Shown piece after piece: positions 59,138 to 64,000 of a stretch of 64,000 nt of DNA. Origin of the DNA: Diadema setosum (lineage: Eukaryota; Echinodermata; Echinoidea; Diadematoida; Diadematidae); the NCBI RefSeq assembly GCF_964275005.1, contig NC_092704.1, positions 34,922,416-34,986,415 on the forward strand, read 5' to 3'. Each line of letters begins with the position of its first letter. Position 1 is the first letter of the stretch. The notes under the pieces were generated by a model, which was given only the letters and a program-made list of their open reading frames with translations, was not told the origin of the DNA and searched no databases. The translations under genes were made by a program, and so were the position numbers.

Positions 59138-59224
59138 TATCGGGTTACATCGTGTTGAATATACTCCCTGTAGAAACACACCCAACAAACTGCCGTTGAA
59201 AATTCCAATTAAAGACAGGCACAA
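59138..59224 (-). CDS. SLC5-family copy B, exon equivalent to copy 1 exon b
   Basis: This 87-bp exon has acceptor CCCGCAG and a perfect donor GTAAGT, phase 0 to 0. It encodes SLIGIFNGSLLGVFLQGVYS followed by TRCNPI. It aligns residue for residue with copy 1 exon b, including the terminal N-P. A second acceptor (CTCAG) lies exactly 39 bases upstream in a near-duplicate of the exon start, and would add 13 in-frame residues. See the finding on the duplicated splice site. Confidence 0.8.
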
Positions 59225-59282
59225 CTGCGGGAAAAAATAAATTCCAATTAAAGAATGGAACAACTGAGGAAAAAAGAGAGAG

Positions 59283-59331
59283 AAAGATGATGAAGATAAT
59301 GATGATGATGATGACACAGATGATGATGATA

Positions 59332-59364
<33 letters not shown>
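59283..59364. repeat. (GAT)n microsatellite
   Basis: Imperfect GAT/GAA repeats directly upstream of the duplicated acceptor of the copy B exon at 59,138. Confidence 0.93.
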
Positions 59365-59999
59365 AACAGCATTTGTATGGCTCCATAAGGGGAAAAGGGA
59401 AAGAGAGAGAGAGAGAGAGATGGGGGGGGGGGGTGGAGAGAAAGAAGAAAGCAAGCAACATAAGACAAACCGAAAAAATGTTCTTATTTACTTTCACGAA
59501 GTGATATCGTCTCTACAGCTAGTCACAAACCTCGTGGCACTCTTATTCCTCTGTGGTAATGTTGATCTCAAAGACAATGATTGTCACTTTATTTCATCAT
59601 TTAACAGAGTATAGCTGCATGTCCTTTCCACTATTATCATATCTCAGTCGTGGGGGGGGGGGGAGGGGTATCATGTCATAGTGAACTGGGATTGGTAAGA
59701 AGTTTCCTAGAAGTTGGACGAGAGCACTATAAGTGCGGATTTGAATTTAGTGACAGCTATTGGAGGGCATTAGTACAACAGTATGTTGAAAGTCTTCCTA
59801 CATACAATTACACACATACACACTCACACACACACGCATAAGTACATACATTATAAATATGTATTGCTAGATTGTGAATTTATTTTTTATTATATAGACC
59901 ATTATTTTCATATAACTAGTGGTATTGATAAGAAGAATGGTACAAAAAGGAAAGTCTCTTTGTTATGATAATGTTGATCACTAGTTGCATGTCTTTTTT

Positions 60000-60064
60000 G
60001 TTTTGGTTGTTTGTTTGTTTGTTTGTTCGTTTGTTTGTTTTTTGTTTGTTTGTTTGTTTGTCTG
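60000..60064. repeat. (TTTG)n microsatellite
   Basis: TTTG repeats with minor interruptions in the short intron between the copy B exons at 59.1 and 60.1 kb. Confidence 0.93.
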
Positions 60065-60126
60065 ATGTTTTTTGCTTTCCTTGTCTATCGTGTATAACCA
60101 ATAAAGTTGAGATTGTCCGTCCTTAC

Positions 60127-60197
60127 CGACAAGACTCCTCCTCCCAGCTGACTGGCCACGAATGCAGATCCAATTGACACCACGCCGAATAACAGAG
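60127..60197 (-). CDS. SLC5-family copy B, exon equivalent to copy 1 exon a
   Basis: This 71-bp exon, phase 1 to 0, has acceptor ATTGCAG and donor GTAAGG. It encodes LLFGVVSIGSAFVASQLGGG then VLS. This is the FG...IG.A...S..GGG.L helix of SLC5 proteins and is the same length and phase as copy 1 exon a. The frame is clean. ATG-started ORFs over this region use other frames. Confidence 0.82.
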
Positions 60198-60239
60198 CTG
60201 CAATAATAAAACGGGAAAAAAAAAATACGGACATACACT

Positions 60240-60866
60240 TCCATTTCCAAGATGGCAAATCCTAATGATCTTGCGTACGTTCGTGGATGCATATCTGGCC
60301 ACATTATTTTCACCCCATCTTCTGCGGTGATAGCCTTTTGTCAAGGCCCTCTCGCTGTAATGGGCGAGCGAAGCGAGCCCAGCCGAGCGCGCCAGCGCGA
60401 GGGCCTTTTGAGATCTGCTTTACACATTATTATTCATGAACGTGAACCCTTCTGAATACTCATTTTAACGGGTTCCGGTCAACCAATGGAGTGGCGCGCT
60501 CCCCGCATCCTCAGCCTCGGTGTTGTCATGCCTGTTCGCATGCATCACTGACCGCCCGCGGAGGTCTGCCACAGAACTCTACACACTCTGTGTGTATAGA
60601 GTTCTGTGAGGTCTGCGGCGTGCACTGGCTCTATTCAAATCGGGTTCGAGCAGACAGACACGCTGATTGGTCGTCGACTTTTGCTCCCAAAATCGGGGAG
60701 CAAAAGTCGGTAATTCAAAGGGCTAACAAAAGGATGCGAAGCAGATCTCAAAAGGCCCTCGCGCAACCCCACTCAGCTGGGCTCTCTTTACCATACAGCG
60801 AGAGGGCCTTGACAAAAGGCTACTGCGGTGACGGCTGCCAAGGCATTGATTCCCGACGAAAGCGAA
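60240..60866 (-). pseudogene. SLC5-family copy B, INALA exon split by a transposon
   Basis: The exon begins at 60,866 after acceptor TTTCAG and reads SSLSSGINALAAVTA to base 60,823. It resumes at 60,321 as EDGVKIMWPDMHPRTYARSL. A 492-bp inverted-repeat element with 9-bp target duplications separates the halves. Reading into the insert reaches a stop within about 12 codons. At the 3' side no phase-1 donor is visible. The only GT candidates near 60,238 and 60,234 leave phases that do not fit the next exon, and the intron would be only about 40 bp. Both lesions suggest this allele or gene is non-functional, although neighbouring exons are intact. Confidence 0.75.
60331..60822. mobile_element. 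Inverted-repeat DNA transposon (MITE-like) inserted in an SLC5 exon
   Basis: The 492-bp insert begins TAGCCTTTTGTCAAGGCCCT and ends with its reverse complement. The terminal inverted repeats extend imperfectly for roughly 85 bases. A perfect 9-base target duplication, CTGCGGTGA, flanks it at 60,322-60,330 and 60,823-60,831. A 9-bp duplication with long inverted repeats is typical of Mutator-like elements; hAT and P elements normally give 8. Inside is a second palindrome (CAGAACTCTACACA / TGTATAGAGTTCTG, about 60,574-60,612) and no transposase ORF, so it is non-autonomous. Confidence 0.88.
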
Positions 60867-61228
60867 CTGAAAAGAGGAGCAAAATTGCATTATATTATAA
60901 TGTTGTCTATATCATATTCATACAAACACATAGTTATACACATACATGATATATTAGGTGTGTTTATGAGTGCAAGTTTTTATCAGACCCGTGTAAGCCC
61001 TATCTATTATTAGAAATCCATCGAATAGTGGGTGTCAAGACAAATATCAAATCTGTGATTTTAATCGAATTACTTATTTTCTTGATGAGAGAGAGAAAGA
61101 AGAGAGAGAATAAAGAAGAAGAAGAGGAAGAAGACAGTCGGAGAGAGAGGGGGTAGAGATAAAGACTGTGAGACAGACAGACAGACAGACAGACAGACGT
61201 AAAGATAAAAGGATTCCGATGTACTCAC

Positions 61229-61317
61229 CTAATGGACGCGCTGACAACAGCGGAGAGAAAGAGTCCGGGTAGCCCGGGCGAATCGCCGAAGAGTTCCATT
61301 ACGAGTAGGGGCATGAT
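61229..61317 (-). CDS. SLC5-family copy B, exon before the INALA exon (gene continues off the right edge)
   Basis: This 89-bp exon (acceptor TTGTAG, donor GTGAGT) leaves phase 2. It encodes IMPLLVMELFGDSPGLPGLF then LSAVVSASI. The PGLPGLF sequence is a strong SLC5 family marker ahead of the SINALA segment. Its last two bases plus the first base of the next exon make Ser, giving SASISSLSSGINALA. The 5' exons of copy B (about 350 residues) should lie to the right, beyond the satellite that fills the end of the window. Confidence 0.82.
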
Positions 61318-62208
61318 CTACAAGTATGCGGAAGACAGGTTTACATCATGGGCGTAAATCCCGGGGGGGATGGGGGGGATATATCCCCCCCTGAAATGGA
61401 GGAGGGGGGGATGGCCTGTACAATCATCCCCCCCTGAATTTTGAAGAAAAAAAAATGGAGGAAGCAGAAATGTGATTGTATCAATTTTGGCATATTGCAT
61501 GACGTTTGTACGCCGGCCTTCAGACAGGTAACAGAGCTGAACAGTATTCTATCTTGTAGGAAATCGAATGCATAATTTTCTCAAGCGCTCGCTCGCTTCG
61601 CTCGCTCGCGGACATGGACATACACTGTAAGGTATGGCTCAGACGTTGACAACGTCAAATAGTGTAGGCCTACATGTACATGTAAACATGCTAAGACGAG
61701 AGTAACTTGGGACCATCTGCAAAATATGTACGAAAACAAACAAACAAACAAACAATAACAAAACTATATTGCCATAATAATTATTGAACCCCCTCCATTT
61801 CCTGAATCATTCATGAGGAACGACAGTGACTGATAATTCAGTCAAGATACATCTATGGGTATACCCAGGGAAGATCAGGGGCGTCGAAAATATCTCGGGG
61901 GGGGGGGGGCAAAGGGCATTTGCCCCGCCCCTACGAAAGTGTTTAGGCAGGCAAATCATTTATCCCCCAAGCAATTTCCGAGATGAGGACAAATTTCGAA
62001 CTTTCTTAATGGAATTATTGTCCAAATACCGCCAGAACTATGCACCAATTCGTTGAATTGCAATCATAAACATGCAAAAGCTCCGCTATACTGGATCACT
62101 TTCGATAAGTACACTGTTGAGATTGACGTATATTTCCCTAATTTGTCAACGAGTGTGCAGCATATCTTTCACTTAACAAAAGGTCCCTCATATGCAGAGG
62201 CGTCGATG
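61318..62208. other. Upstream intron of SLC5 copy B with transposon-end remnants
   Basis: G-rich palindromic pieces such as CCCGGGGGGGATGGGGGG (61,358-61,381) and GGGGCGTCG starts (61,878 and 62,199) look like ends of decayed elements. A palindromic GCTCGCTCGCTTCGCTCGC at 61,588-61,606 is the same box as in the satellite that follows. Confidence 0.5.
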
Positions 62209-64000
62209 GGGGGGGGGATGGTTCCCCCATAAAAGTGGGACAAACCAAATCGCAAAAATATAGCTTAAAACGGCAGTTTTTGGGGTGTAAAATGTCAAAA
62301 TTTTAAAGCTCGCTCGCTCCGCTCGCTCGCATTTAAGCACTAAGCCATTCCCCTGATGTTGCTACCAGTGATTGACAGCAGTTGCGCCCGGTGCGCCCCC
62401 CCCCCCCCTAATCTCCAAAGCAAAAAAATATAGCTACAAATGGCAGTTTGGGGGACTGTAAGATGTCAAAATTTTTCAAGCTCGCTCGCTTCGCACACTC
62501 GCATTTAATCATTATGCCATTCTCATGATGTTGCTGCCATAAATTGCCAGCAGTTTTCGCCCGGTGCTCCCCCTTAATTTCCAAAGCTAAAAATAAAGCT
62601 ACAAACGGCAGTTTTGGGACTGTAATAAGTCGAAATTTTGAAGCTCGCTCGCTCCGCTCGCTCGGATTTAATCATGATGCCATTCTCCTGATGTTGCTGC
62701 CAGTAGTTGCCAGCAGTTTTCGCCCGGTGTGCCTCCCCTTAATTTCCAAAGCGAAAAAATACAGCTACAAACGACATTTTCTGGGATTGCACAATGTCAA
62801 AATTTTAAGGCTTGCTTGCTCCGCTCGCTTGCATTTAATCGCCATGGCATTCTCCTGATGTTGCTGCCAGTGATTGACAGCAGTTGTGCCCGGTGCGTCC
62901 CCTTTAATTTCCAAAGCGAAAAATATAGCTACAAATGGCAGTTTTGGGGACTGGAAGATGTCAAAATTTTCAAGCTCGCTCGCTTCGCACACTCGCATTT
63001 AATCATTATGCCATTCTCATGATGTTGCTTCCAGTAATTGCCAGCAGTTTTCGCCCGGTGCTCCCCCCTTAACCTCCACAGCGAAAAACATAGCTACAAA
63101 CGGCAGTTTTGGGACTGTAAGATGTCAAAATTTTGAAGCTCGCTTCACTCACTCGCATTTATTCATTATACCATTCTCCTGATGTTGCTGCCAGTAATTG
63201 CCAGCAGTTTTCGCCCGGTGCTCCCCCCCCCCCTTAATTTCCAAAGCGAAAAATATAGCTACAAACGGCAGTTTTGGGACAGTAATAAGTCAAAATTTTG
63301 AAGCTCGCTCGCTTCGCCCGCTCGCATTTAATCATTATGCCATTCTCCTGATGTTGCTGCCAGTTATTGCCAGCAGTTTTCGCCCGGTGCTCCCCCCTTA
63401 ATTTCCAAAGCGAAAAATATAGCTTCAAACGGCAGTTTTGGGACTGTAATAAGTCAAAGTTTTGAAGCTCGCTCGCTTCGCTCGCTCGCATTTAATCATT
63501 ATGCCATTCTCCTGATGTTGCTGCCAGTAATTGTCAGCAGTTTTCGCCCGGTGCTCCCCCTTAATTTCCAAAGCGACAAAATACAGCCACAAACGACAGT
63601 TTGGGGGACTGTAAAATGTCAAAGTTTTGAAGCTCGCTCGCTTCGCTCGCTCGCATTTAATCATTATGCCATTCTCCTGATGTTGCTGCCAGTAATTGTC
63701 AGCAGTTTTCGCCCGGTGCTCCCCCTTAATTTCCAAAGCGACAAAATACAGCCACAAACGACAGTTTGGGGGACTGTAAAATGTCAAAATTTTCAAGCTC
63801 GCTCGCTTCGCTCGCTCGCATTTAATCGTTATGCCATTCTCCTGATGTTGCTGCCAGTACGAACTGCCAGCAGTTGCGCCCTGATGTGCGCCCCCTTAAT
63901 TTCAAAAGCGAAAAAATACAGCCCAAAACGGCAGTTTTTTTTACTGTAAAATGCCAAAATTTTCAAGCTCGCTCGCTTCGCTCGCTCGCATTTTATTGTT
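62209..64000. repeat. Tandem satellite, ~165-bp unit, at the right edge
   Basis: About ten units are visible through the recurring GATGTTGCTGCCAG (near 62,355, 62,527, 62,690, 62,857, 63,020, 63,180, 63,350, 63,513, 63,678, 63,848). Each also holds a GC-rich palindrome (GCTCGCTCGCTTCGCTCGC), a CCCGGTGCTCCCCC box and an AT-rich part. Two units (about 63,475-63,805) are almost identical, so expansion is recent. ORFs on both strands here are by-products of the repeat. The array continues off the window. Confidence 0.93.

Noticed and set aside
62544..63949. Open frames of 70-144 codons on both strands at the right end
   Set aside because: They repeat with the ~165-bp satellite unit, occur on both strands and have no family similarity.

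Overview
This is AT-rich animal nuclear DNA. The genes are split into short exons bounded by GT-AG introns, and between them lie microsatellites, foldback elements, non-LTR retrotransposon pieces and tandem repeats. The gene content (an SLC16-like carrier, SLC5-family sodium symporters, a mitochondrial choline dehydrogenase and a Golgi-type glycosyltransferase) fits a marine invertebrate deuterostome. An echinoderm such as a sea urchin is my best guess, but the sequence alone does not prove it.

Layout. 1.1-3.8 kb, minus: first two coding exons of an SLC16 (monocarboxylate transporter)-like gene that runs off the left edge. 5.06-29.3 kb, plus: seven consecutive C-terminal exons of an SLC5-family gene ('copy 1'); its 5' half is not visible. 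Its 19.5-kb intron (7,646-27,118) carries a nested antisense gene for a type II nucleotide-diphospho-sugar transferase (10.7-13.1 kb), plus several foldback elements and SINE/LINE pieces. 31.3-41.4 kb, minus: a second SLC5 copy ('copy A'), a clear pseudogene with frameshifts, an internal stop and missing exons. An essentially intronless choline dehydrogenase gene (CHDH, 38.0-39.8 kb, plus) sits between its broken exons. 45.2-61.3 kb, minus: a third SLC5 copy ('copy B') whose exon lengths and phases match copy 1. One exon of copy B is split by a 492-bp inverted-repeat transposon with a perfect 9-bp target duplication. Its largest intron (48.2-59.1 kb) holds a nearly intact non-LTR retrotransposon ORF2, a separate intact L1-type ORF1, a 5'-truncated RT fragment and a tandem segmental duplication. 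62.2-64.0 kb: a tandem satellite of about 165 bp with a GC-rich palindromic box, continuing off the right edge.

The window is therefore a transporter neighbourhood: one SLC16-like gene and three SLC5 paralogues of the A5/A6/A8/A12 type. Copies A and B are a segmental duplication: their exons, introns and 3' flanks align in the same order on the same strand. Copy 1 keeps intact exons and ends in a class I PDZ-type C terminus. I found no CRISPR array, no rRNA, no functional tRNA and no obviously new multi-gene system. The most interesting items are the paralogue decay series, the splice-site novelties in copy B, the nested glycosyltransferase, and a stem-loop shared by many LINE 3' tails.
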